NCBI GenBank assembly: GCA_965220875.1
Contig: OZ244849.1
Location: forward strand, 434,001-498,000
From: WTFY01 sp965220875
Lineage (GTDB): Bacteria; Pseudomonadota; Gammaproteobacteria; UBA4575
Direction: 5' to 3'
DNA: 64,000 nt
Positions within the stretch are counted from its first letter, which is position 1. Each line of letters starts with the position of its first letter. The notes under the pieces are model-generated. The model saw only the letters and a program-made list of their open reading frames with translations. It was not told where the DNA came from and searched no databases. Below are positions 26,810-36,336 of this stretch, piece by piece. A program made the translations under genes and the position numbers.

Positions 26810-27996
26810 GCAGTGCACGCCGGTCGCGCCCCGAACCGTCCGGACTCCGGCAAGACCTGGCTCCCTATGCTGCGCGCGATACGGCCTCGAAAGGCCGCCT
26901 GCACGCAGAGGACTGGGTATCCCGCCAGCAGGAATACCAGCGTGACCGGGAAAGGATTATCCACAGCACGGCATTTCGCAGGCTCGAGTACAAGACCCAG
27001 CTGTTCGTCAATCACGAGGGAGACCTGTTCCGTACGCGCCTGACGCATTCCATCGAGGTGGCCCAGGTGGCGCGCCGCATCGCCTGCGCCCTGCAGCTCA
27101 ACGAAAACCTGAGCGAGGCCATCGCACTGGCCCATGACCTGGGCCATACCCCTTTCGGCCATGCCGGCCAGGACGCCCTGAACGCATGCATGCGCACGCA
27201 CGGCGGGTTCGAGCATAACCTGCAGTCCCTGCGGGTCGTGGACCGGCTGGAACTGAAATACCTGCAATTCCCGGGACTGAACCTGACCTTCGAAACGCGC
27301 GAGGGCATCCTCAAGCACTGCTCCAGAAAGAATGCCCGGTCCCTGGGCGAGATCGGCCAGCGGTTCATCGACCGTACACAGCCCAGCCTGGAGGCCCAGC
27401 TGGTCAACGTCGCCGACGAGATTGCCTACAACACCCACGATGTCGATGATGGCCTGCGTGCCGGCCTGATCTCCATTTCCCAGCTGAGGGACGTGACGCT
27501 GTTCGGCCATCACTACACGGCCGTGGAACGCGGACACCCGGAACTGACCATGCGCAGGAAGCTGTACGAATCCATCCGGCGAATCCGGCGCGACCTGATT
27601 GACGACCTGGTGGCCGCCAGCCAGGCGGCAATCGACCACCATCAGGTGGCGGACATCGAGGACGTGCGCGGCCATGACGGGGCACTGATCCGTTTCAGCC
27701 AGCCCATGCGGCAGCAAAACAGTGAACTCAAGTCCTTCCTGCAGAAATACCTGTACCGGCACTACCGCGTACACCGGATGAACCGGCAGGCCAACAGGGT
27801 GGTTTCGGACCTGTACAGGGCATTCTTCGAGGACGCCCGGCTGATGCCGGACGAATACCACCAACAGGCCGTCTCCGCCCAGGAACAGTCCGGGGAGAGC
27901 GCACGGGCTCGAATCATTGCCGACTACATCTCGGGCATGACCGACCGGTACGCGATTGCCGAGCACGAACGCATCTTCGATGCCAAGATCATCTGA
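26806..27996 (+). CDS. dgt: deoxyguanosinetriphosphate triphosphohydrolase-like protein
   Basis: A 396-residue HD-domain dNTP triphosphohydrolase. RDRERIIHSTAFRRLEYKTQ and the HD signature RLTHSIEVAQVARRIA, then HDLGHTPFGHAGQDAL and the later ADEIAYNTHDVDDG, are all present. These enzymes release triphosphate from dGTP or other dNTPs and help balance nucleotide pools; the preferred substrate cannot be told from sequence. It overlaps aroB by four bases, the aroK-aroB-dgt order seen in many betaproteobacteria and some gammaproteobacteria. Confidence 0.94.
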   Translation: MSSARRSRPEPSGLRQDLAPYAARDTASKGRLHAEDWVSRQQEYQRDRERIIHSTAFRRLEYKTQLFVNHEGDLFRTRLTHSIEVAQVARRIACALQLNENLSEAIALAHDLGHTPFGHAGQDALNACMRTHGGFEHNLQSLRVVDRLELKYLQFPGLNLTFETREGILKHCSRKNARSLGEIGQRFIDRTQPSLEAQLVNVADEIAYNTHDVDDGLRAGLISISQLRDVTLFGHHYTAVERGHPELTMRRKLYESIRRIRRDLIDDLVAASQAAIDHHQVADIEDVRGHDGALIRFSQPMRQQNSELKSFLQKYLYRHYRVHRMNRQANRVVSDLYRAFFEDARLMPDEYHQQAVSAQEQSGESARARIIADYISGMTDRYAIAEHERIFDAKII

Positions 27997-28020
27997 ACAA
28001 GCTCGGCATGCGGAGGCTTG

Positions 28021-28072
28021 ACCCGGTCCAGACCGAAAGCGCATCATTAATCGACCGGGCTTCGGACCGGGT
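28021..28072. repeat. perfect 9-bp inverted repeat in the dnaG leader
   Basis: ACCCGGTCC (28021-28029) and GGACCGGGT (28064-28072) are exact reverse complements, 34 bases apart, in the 159-bp spacer between dgt and dnaG. No U-tract follows. It could be a weak terminator for the aroKB-dgt operon or a leader structure for dnaG. Confidence 0.4.
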
Positions 28073-28155
28073 GCTGCCGGGTATCTGGAAGCAGACGGGC
28101 CGTGATGAATAACCCTAACCATTGAACCCAGTGCTGCCTGTGCAACGGATCCAAG

Positions 28156-29868
28156 GTGTCGACAAGAATCCCCCAGTCCTTCCTTGACGAGCTGATCACG
28201 CGGACGGATATCGTAGAGCTCATCAACAGCTACGTGCCGCTGAAAAAAAAGGGCAAGGAATACATGGCCTGCTGTCCCTTTCACAATGAAAAAACCCCTT
28301 CCTTCACGGTCAGCCAGGACAAGCAGTTTTACCATTGCTTCGGCTGCGGAGCGCACGGCACGGCACTCGGCTTCCTGATGGAGTACGAAAGGCTCGATTT
28401 TCTCGAAGCCGTGGAAGCCCTTGCCCAGCGTGCCGGCCTCGAGGTTCCCCGGGACAGGACCACACCCGAACAGCAGGCGTACCGTGAACTGTTGGGCCTG
28501 CTCGAGCAGGCTCATGCGCACTTCATGGACATGCTGGCCCGGAACCCCGCGGCGGGCGGCTACCTGAAGAAACGCGGACTGAGTGACGAGATCATCACCC
28601 GCTTCGGCCTCGGCTACGCCCAGGACCGCTTCGACGGCCTGCTGAACCGGCTCAGGCAGGCCGCCCCCGAGGGACTGCTCATGAAGTCCGGGCTGTTCAA
28701 GAGGAACGAACGGGGGATGTATGACCTGTTCAGAAACCGGATCATGTTCCCGATCCGGGACCACCGCGGCCGCGTGATCGGGTTTGGCGGACGGGTCCTG
28801 GACGATGCAGTGCCCAAGTACCTGAACTCGCCGGAAACCCCGGTGTTTCGCAAGGGCGAAGTCCTGTACGGCTTGCACGAGGCGCGCAAGGCGAAGGAGG
28901 CGCGGAAGCGGGTGCTCGTTGTGGAAGGGTACATGGACGTACTGGCCCTAGCACAGCACGGCATGGAGAACACCGTGGCCACGCTGGGCACGGCGACCAC
29001 GACCCCTCACATCCAGCAGCTGTACCGGTATACCGAGGAAATCGTCTTCTGCTTCGACGGCGATGCGGCGGGGCGCAGGGCCGCCTGGCGTGCAGCGGAG
29101 CAGACCATCCCGGTGTTCCGGGACGGGCTGGAAGCGAGGTTCCTGTTCCTGCCGCAGGGGGAAGACCCGGACAGCCTGATCCGCTCGCAGGGCAAAGCCG
29201 CCCTGGACGAAAAGATGAAGGAAAGCCTTCCATTGTCCACCTTCCTGTTTGAAAAGCTGGGCGAGGACACGGATACCGAATCGCCTGCGGGCAAGGCCCG
29301 GCTCGCGCAGCAGGCCAAGCCGCTGCTGGAAAGGTTCCCGGACGGGGTGTTCAAGCGGCTGGTGTTCGAGGAGCTGGAAAAAAGGGTCGGCACACCCCTG
29401 CTGCGCGAGCCGGACCGTGGCGGCACGCCCCCCGCGAAAAAGTTCGGGCTGACCGACGCCCTGACCCGGGCTACGCCGGTCAGGCTGGCGATCTCGGCCC
29501 TGCTGCAGGAACCCGCCCTGGCACAAGAGGTCACTTCCCTGGAACTGTTGCAGAAATCCTCGATTCCGGGCGTCGCGCTGCTGGCAAGCGTGGTCACGAT
29601 CTGGAAACAGGAGCCGGGACTGGGTCATGCCGCGCTGATCGAGCACTTCCATGGACAACCCGAGGCGCACCAGCTGCAGAAACTGCTGACCTGGAAATCG
29701 CCGAGGCTGCAGGAACCCGATCAGGCCTTCCGGGATGCCCTGAACTGGATCTGCAAAAAGACCCAGAGCGCAAGAATCCAGGAACTGATCGAAAAGGAAA
29801 AAGGGGCAGGCCTGGACGAGGCAGAGAAGCAGGAATTCCGGGACCTGCTGCATCGCAAACCCCCCTGA
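28156..29868 (+). CDS. dnaG: DNA primase
   Basis: A 570-residue primase that makes RNA primers at the replication fork. The N-terminal CHC2 zinc-binding domain shows CPFHNEKTPSFTVS and FYHCFGCGAHG (about residues 40-66). The TOPRIM catalytic core holds VVEGYMDVLALAQHG and FCFDGDAAGRRAAW, with the metal-binding acidic residues. The C-terminal DnaB-interacting helicase-binding domain is present. The start codon is GTG at 28156, matching the conserved N-terminus IPQSFLDELITRTDIVELI. rpoD follows 91 bases later. Confidence 0.97.
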   Translation: MSTRIPQSFLDELITRTDIVELINSYVPLKKKGKEYMACCPFHNEKTPSFTVSQDKQFYHCFGCGAHGTALGFLMEYERLDFLEAVEALAQRAGLEVPRDRTTPEQQAYRELLGLLEQAHAHFMDMLARNPAAGGYLKKRGLSDEIITRFGLGYAQDRFDGLLNRLRQAAPEGLLMKSGLFKRNERGMYDLFRNRIMFPIRDHRGRVIGFGGRVLDDAVPKYLNSPETPVFRKGEVLYGLHEARKAKEARKRVLVVEGYMDVLALAQHGMENTVATLGTATTTPHIQQLYRYTEEIVFCFDGDAAGRRAAWRAAEQTIPVFRDGLEARFLFLPQGEDPDSLIRSQGKAALDEKMKESLPLSTFLFEKLGEDTDTESPAGKARLAQQAKPLLERFPDGVFKRLVFEELEKRVGTPLLREPDRGGTPPAKKFGLTDALTRATPVRLAISALLQEPALAQEVTSLELLQKSSIPGVALLASVVTIWKQEPGLGHAALIEHFHGQPEAHQLQKLLTWKSPRLQEPDQAFRDALNWICKKTQSARIQELIEKEKGAGLDEAEKQEFRDLLHRKPP

Positions 29869-29959
29869 AGTCTCGGCTCATACTATCCAGATCTTGCATG
29901 TTATGATAAAATTATTGGTTCGGTTAGCCAAATCTTGAACCGGAGGCGACAAGTTTCGA

Positions 29960-31783
<1,824 letters not shown>

Positions 31784-31801
31784 AATTTCAGTACTTCCTC
31801 C

Positions 31802-31875
31802 GGGCCTGTAGCTCAGTTGGTTAGAGCAGAGGACTCATAATCCTTTGGTCGTAGGTTCGAGTCCTACCGGGCCCA
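31802..31875 (+). tRNA. tRNA with CAU anticodon, probably tRNA-Ile2, possibly tRNA-Met
   Basis: A 74-nt cloverleaf: acceptor GGGCCUG paired with CGGGCCC (one G-U pair), D arm GCTCAGTTGGTTAGAGC, anticodon CAT at 31836-31838 in the loop CTCATAA, and T arm with GGTTCGAGTCC. Acceptor pairs C4-G69 and C5-G68 and the variable segment TTGGTC resemble E. coli tRNA-Ile2, a substrate of the lysidine synthase TilS, more than elongator tRNA-Met; this reading is not certain. The bases after the discriminator A are TCA, so the CCA end is not encoded. It lies 18 bases after rpoD. Confidence 0.9.
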
Positions 31876-32098
31876 TCAACTTGAAATCCAAAGCCGCCCA
31901 ATGACGGGTGCAGGAATTTTTCAATTTCAAACAGGAGTTCAACCCTCATCCGGTGTGGCAGCCAATACAGGCGGAAACTCAATCTCAACGGCTGCAAATC
32001 AGCCTTTTGTTCATAATTTTTAACATACAGGATTGAATAGGATAGTATGCTTGAACCAATAACACATTAATTCATGCTGAGATCTGGAGATTAATGCC

Positions 32099-32695
32099 AT
32101 GGGTCTATTTAGCTCTAAGAAAAAAGCAGCCGAAGCACCAAAGCTTGTCTGTCTTTCAGGTGATGCACAGTCTTACAAATGCATTTTTTTAGCCGCCTAC
32201 AGAAAGCTCACAATCGATGTTGAATGGGAAGCTTCGTCCGCACCCGAAGACAAGCTGCCTGAATCTGTGGCGAGCCTGAATCGCTTCCCCCGTATTGAAG
32301 AAGGTGATCTCAAGGTTTGCGGCCCGAGCGCTGCCCTGACCTATTTAAATATCAAAGGGCGTACCCCTACCATCCACCCGAGAAAAGCCAGGGTGCTGGC
32401 TGCACAGCAGTACTGGATTCAAGTCCTCACAAGAGAACTGGAGCCGCTGCTGGACGATGTCCAGAAAAACCAGGCGTCCATATCCGGGATTCTGAAAGTA
32501 CTGGATGTTGATCTGGCAGACTCGAGTCACATTGTCGGTGAATTTTCACTTGCAGACATCCACTGGTCTGCAACGTGCAAGGCACTGGAGGAACAAGGGC
32601 ACAGTGCCCTGTTGAGCGGCTTCGACAATATCGGCAAGTGGCTTGCAACGATAAAAAGTGAAATTCCACAGTACGACACCAATACTGGCAAGTAG
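32099..32695 (+). CDS. GST-fold protein of unknown function, first of a tandem pair
   Basis: A 198-residue protein that reads as a glutathione S-transferase fold. After a lysine-rich start comes a thioredoxin-like half (about residues 15-85, with FPRIEEGDLKVCGPSAALTYL resembling the cis-Pro and glutathione-binding SNAIL-like stretch), and an all-helical half with ALTYL, ARVLAAQQYWIQVL and FSLADIHWSATCKALEE (the usual D of the N-capping box). I see no clear catalytic Ser/Cys/Tyr at the N-terminus. GGAGA lies about nine bases before ATG. Base composition is clearly more AT-rich than in rpoD or the PKS. Function unknown. Confidence 0.75.
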   Translation: MGLFSSKKKAAEAPKLVCLSGDAQSYKCIFLAAYRKLTIDVEWEASSAPEDKLPESVASLNRFPRIEEGDLKVCGPSAALTYLNIKGRTPTIHPRKARVLAAQQYWIQVLTRELEPLLDDVQKNQASISGILKVLDVDLADSSHIVGEFSLADIHWSATCKALEEQGHSALLSGFDNIGKWLATIKSEIPQYDTNTGK

Positions 32696-32735
32696 TGGGC
32701 AATTACTTCGAACAAACATCCACGGGTAAGGAATC

Positions 32736-33530
32736 ATGACAGACCTATTCGATTCAATGGCTGAAAAATCCGGCCACACAGACAGCTCCCGATACGGGTT
32801 GTCCGGAGATATGAAAAAGACACAGTATGTGTTGGAACTGATTGGAAGTCCAACGGATGCCGATACGCTCAAATGCATACTCACTGCTGCAGAACAGGGC
32901 ATGGAAATGAATTGCTACAGCATGGTTGCCGATGCAGTAGAGAACATGAATGAATCCATTGCGGAAATTTCACCCTTGTCCATTACACCCTGTTTGAAAG
33001 AGGCGGATTTTATTACCTGCGGGGGTGATGCGATCACGGCATTTATTGATGCAAGGGGGCTGGGTTATGCACTGACCCCTCGCAATGTCACGCTCGCGGC
33101 AACTCAGAATTACTGGGTTGAGATTGCAGCGGTGAACGTTGCCCCGCTTGTAAAGCTGATCGTTGATGAAGCCATTACAAAGAAAATGGATGACGCCTCT
33201 TATTCTCCTGATATGCAGGTGATCAATGCCTGTTGTGAAGAACTCAAGGTATATTTCGATGCCCTGGACAAACAGCTGCAAAGTGAAAAGTTCATTGCAT
33301 GTGACAAGTACACCTGGGCGGACCTGTACTGGACAGCCTACATTCATCTTTGCGGGGTCGCAGGCTGTAACACGCTGATCGATGAAAGGGAGAACATAAA
33401 GAGTTGGTACGGCCGGATCAAGTCGAAGAAAAGTCAATGCGGCCAGGAGACCGTCGCTTACGACGTTTTGCCTAATGCGGAAGAGACGCTGCAGGGAATT
33501 CTCAAGTCCGTTGAAATCAGTAACTTCTAG
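32736..33530 (+). CDS. GST-fold protein of unknown function, second of a tandem pair
   Basis: A 264-residue protein built like the gene before it and apparently its paralogue. Matching landmarks are DADTLKCILTAAEQGMEM (compare YKCIFLAAYRKLTI), LTPRNVTLAATQNYWVEI (compare IHPRKARVLAAQQYWIQV) and KYTWADLYWTAYIHLCG (compare EFSLADIHWSATCKALE). It carries about 30 extra residues at the N-terminus and about 30 at the C-terminus. It starts 40 bases after its neighbour. These could be regulatory or scaffold proteins rather than detoxifying transferases; that is inference. Confidence 0.72.
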   Translation: MTDLFDSMAEKSGHTDSSRYGLSGDMKKTQYVLELIGSPTDADTLKCILTAAEQGMEMNCYSMVADAVENMNESIAEISPLSITPCLKEADFITCGGDAITAFIDARGLGYALTPRNVTLAATQNYWVEIAAVNVAPLVKLIVDEAITKKMDDASYSPDMQVINACCEELKVYFDALDKQLQSEKFIACDKYTWADLYWTAYIHLCGVAGCNTLIDERENIKSWYGRIKSKKSQCGQETVAYDVLPNAEETLQGILKSVEISNF

Positions 33531-33557
33531 ACGAAAGAGTCCTCTGCAGCCAGTGAA

Positions 33558-33579
33558 GGCCCGCCAAAAAAACCGGGCC
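33558..33579 (+). terminator. hairpin after the GST-like pair
   Basis: GGCCCG (33558-33563) pairs with CGGGCC (33574-33579) across a ten-base A-rich loop, 28 bases after the second GST-like stop and before norB. No U-tract follows, so terminator function is tentative. Confidence 0.3.
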
Positions 33580-33803
33580 ACAGGGTGTGTGATTTCTGAC
33601 AGGGTCTGGTTAAAAACGAGGATCCCCGATACAGCCCGGCAGGCATTCGGCTGATCGGGTGCTGGCGGCATTCAGGCAGCACGAGTCGGCTTGCCGGTTC
33701 GTTGAGTGTTTCAGGGAATCATGAAGTGCCGAAGGTTGGTCAAGCATCGAGGTCAAACGCATAGTGGTTCGGTATCACACCCGGTTTGTGTAGGAAGGAC
33801 ATC

Positions 33804-36095
33804 TTGAATTACCGCGAGTTTTTCAGTTTCACCCGGCTTTGGACGCTGTTTACGTTCCTGCTTGTCGTGATGTTCGGTGTTCTGTTACTGGTTGGAGGCC
33901 GGGCCTTCCAGGAAGCACCACCGCTTCCCTCGGAAGTAGTGGTGACGGATGGCGGCCAGTCTTCAGTACTGTTTACCAGTCATGACATTCATCAAGGGCG
34001 TGATGTTTGGCGTCGACTGGGGGGGATGGAACTCGGCTCGGTCTGGGGCCACGGCAGTTACCTGGCGCCTGACTGGACAGCCGATCTGCTGCATCGTGAA
34101 GCGGAGGCCATGCTCATGTCAGATGGTGACTTCACTACGCTCTCAGAACCTGAACAAGCCGCCCGGATCGCCGCGCTTGCGGCGAACATACGTATCAACA
34201 CCTATGATCCCGATACGGGGCGAATCCATGTTTCACGCGAACGAGCGCAGGCGATAGAGGTTGTCACCGCCCATTACCTGGCACTCTTTGGGGGCACCGG
34301 TGATGGACCGGAAGCAGAAGCCCTGCGCGAGGCCTTTGCAATCCCCAATCAGCCACTCGGCAGCGAACCCGATAATGAGATCCGTGCACTCGTCGCCTGG
34401 TGGTGGTGGACCTCATGGGCCGCCTCGACCTTGCGGCCCGATGACACCGTCACCTACACGAACAACTGGCCACACGAGCCACTGGTAGGCAATCGCCCGA
34501 GCAGCTCGACTTTTATCTGGACCTTTGTATCGGTAGTCCTGCTGATTGTCGGCATCGGTGCACTGTGCTGGTTCTTTCTGCGCGAACGGGAGGAATGGCA
34601 AAGAGACATCGAACCTCTGGACGGCTACCCGGACGACAACCCGATTGAAGCCGTAAGGCCAACCGCTTCCATGCGCGCGACCGTCAAGTACATATGGATC
34701 GTCAGCATCCTGCTTGCCTTACAGATCCTGCTGGGCGCGGTGACCGCCCACTACGCCGTAGAAGGCCATGAATTCTACGGCATACCGCTCTCGGAATTTG
34801 CACCTTATGCCCTCACCCGGACCTGGCATGTGCAGCTTGCAGTGCTCTGGATTGCCACAGCCTGGCTCGGGGCAGGTCTTTACCTGGCACCGATGATTGC
34901 AGGCCACGAGCCGCCCCTGCAGCGTCTCGGGGTGAATACGCTCTGGATTGCCCTGGTCATTGCGGTGCTTGGCTCACTTGCCGGTGAATGGTTCACACTC
35001 ACCGGACGGATGACGGATCCTGCGCTGGTGTACTGGTTCGGCCATCAGGGCTACGAGTTTCTCGACATGGGGCGTTTCTGGCAGATGCTGATCTTTGCCG
35101 GCCTGCTTATCTGGCTGGCGTTGATGATGCGCTGTCTTCTTCCCGCAATCCGCAGAGCAGGACCAGACAAACATCTGCTGATCCTGCTCCTGTTCTCCTC
35201 GGCCGGGATCGGCCTGCTGTTCGGTGCGGGCCTGCTCTACGAGCGTGATACCCATCTCACCATCGCCGAGTACTGGCGGTGGTGGGTGGTGCATCTCTGG
35301 GTGGAGGGTGTGTTCGAGGTCTTTGCAACGGCCTGGGTGGCCTGGGCTTTCGTGCACATGAGGCTGCTGAGGCCCTCCACTGCGGCGGTCTACGTCATGT
35401 TCTCGGCCATGATTTTCCTGGGAGGCGGTGTATTGGGTACATTTCACCACCTGTATTTTTCGGGTACGCCGGAACCTGTTCTGGCACTGGGTGCCGTGTT
35501 CTCGGCCCTTGAGGTCGTCCCCCTAGCACTGATCGCCTTTGAAGCCCATGACCACTGGCGTGCGGAACGGCATGCGCCATGGGTCCAGCGCTACCACTTG
35601 CCGCTGATGTTCTTCCTCGCAGTAGCCTTCTGGAACCTTGTCGGTGCCGGTGTGCTCGGCTTTCTGATCAATCCGCCGCTGTCGCTTTACTACCTGCAGG
35701 GTCTGCTCACGACTCCGGCCCATGGTCATGCGGCACTGTTCGGTGTTTACGGCATGCTGGGCATTGGACTCCTGCTGCTGTGCCGCCGCGATTTGCCGCA
35801 GGCAGCCGGTGCATGGTCTGACCGTGTCCTGAAATGGATATTCTGGCTTTTCAATGGCGGCCTTGCACTCATGGTGTTTGGCTCGCTGCTGCCGCAAGGC
35901 ATCGTCCAAGCCCTGGTATCGTTCGACAGCGGCTACTGGCATGCACGTGCACCGGAACTCCTGCATTCCCCCCTGATGGAAACACTGGTCTGGCTGCGGG
36001 TGCCGGGCGATGTCGTGTTTGCACTGGGAGCCCTGCTGCTGCTCATTTTTCTCGTACGGCTTGAACTGGGCCCGCGCATACGAAAGGATTCATGA
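33804..36095 (+). CDS. norB: quinol-dependent nitric oxide reductase (qNOR)
   Basis: A 763-residue membrane enzyme reducing 2 NO to N2O with electrons from quinol. A first membrane helix and a periplasmic domain of about 200 residues (the NorC-like extension that marks the single-subunit form) precede the 12-helix heme-copper core. Core motifs are TWHVQLAVLWIATAW, the WWVVHLWVEGVFEVFATAW histidine-glutamate region, TFHHLYFSG (two histidines for the non-heme iron) and PAHGHAALFGVYGM with the heme histidines. The start is TTG 33804, preceded by AGGAAGGA; a TTG at 33786 has no such site. There is no norC, norQ or norD nearby. Function is NO detoxification or partial denitrification. Confidence 0.94.
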   Translation: MNYREFFSFTRLWTLFTFLLVVMFGVLLLVGGRAFQEAPPLPSEVVVTDGGQSSVLFTSHDIHQGRDVWRRLGGMELGSVWGHGSYLAPDWTADLLHREAEAMLMSDGDFTTLSEPEQAARIAALAANIRINTYDPDTGRIHVSRERAQAIEVVTAHYLALFGGTGDGPEAEALREAFAIPNQPLGSEPDNEIRALVAWWWWTSWAASTLRPDDTVTYTNNWPHEPLVGNRPSSSTFIWTFVSVVLLIVGIGALCWFFLREREEWQRDIEPLDGYPDDNPIEAVRPTASMRATVKYIWIVSILLALQILLGAVTAHYAVEGHEFYGIPLSEFAPYALTRTWHVQLAVLWIATAWLGAGLYLAPMIAGHEPPLQRLGVNTLWIALVIAVLGSLAGEWFTLTGRMTDPALVYWFGHQGYEFLDMGRFWQMLIFAGLLIWLALMMRCLLPAIRRAGPDKHLLILLLFSSAGIGLLFGAGLLYERDTHLTIAEYWRWWVVHLWVEGVFEVFATAWVAWAFVHMRLLRPSTAAVYVMFSAMIFLGGGVLGTFHHLYFSGTPEPVLALGAVFSALEVVPLALIAFEAHDHWRAERHAPWVQRYHLPLMFFLAVAFWNLVGAGVLGFLINPPLSLYYLQGLLTTPAHGHAALFGVYGMLGIGLLLLCRRDLPQAAGAWSDRVLKWIFWLFNGGLALMVFGSLLPQGIVQALVSFDSGYWHARAPELLHSPLMETLVWLRVPGDVVFALGALLLLIFLVRLELGPRIRKDS

Positions 36096-36135
36096 AGCAC
36101 ATCCCATGTAATTCATGTTCCGCTATGGATGCCCC

Positions 36136-36156
36136 GATACGGGGAATGCCCGTATC
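36136..36156. repeat. perfect hairpin downstream of norB
   Basis: GATACGGG (36136-36143) and CCCGTATC (36149-36156) flank a five-base loop, 40 bases after the norB stop, in the gap between the convergent norB and putA. It is probably a transcription-end or RNA-stability structure, though no U-tract follows. Confidence 0.45.
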
Positions 36157-36336
36157 ATAGCCCGTCAGAGAATTTCCCGGGAACAGGACCTGAGGACGCT
36201 GCGCAGCGAGGTTCGCCCGCCTGTATCAATGATGTCAATTTGGTGAGTCCGCTCACTGTACGGCATGAACGGCCTCGTGCGGGCCGACGACTGCTGAAGT
36301 TTCAATCCCGCTTCTTTCTGACGGGTAGATGACCTT

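Noticed and set aside
26452..28878. 808-codon open frame on the - strand
   Set aside because: It is the complement of aroB, dgt and dnaG, which are all clearly real on the + strand; the product shows no family features.
31879..32098. Possible integration site of a genomic island at the tRNA
   Set aside because: No integrase gene and no repeat of the tRNA 3' end were seen downstream in the window.
36136..36156. Strong intrinsic terminator after norB
   Set aside because: The hairpin is perfect but no U-tract follows, so it is listed only as an inverted repeat.
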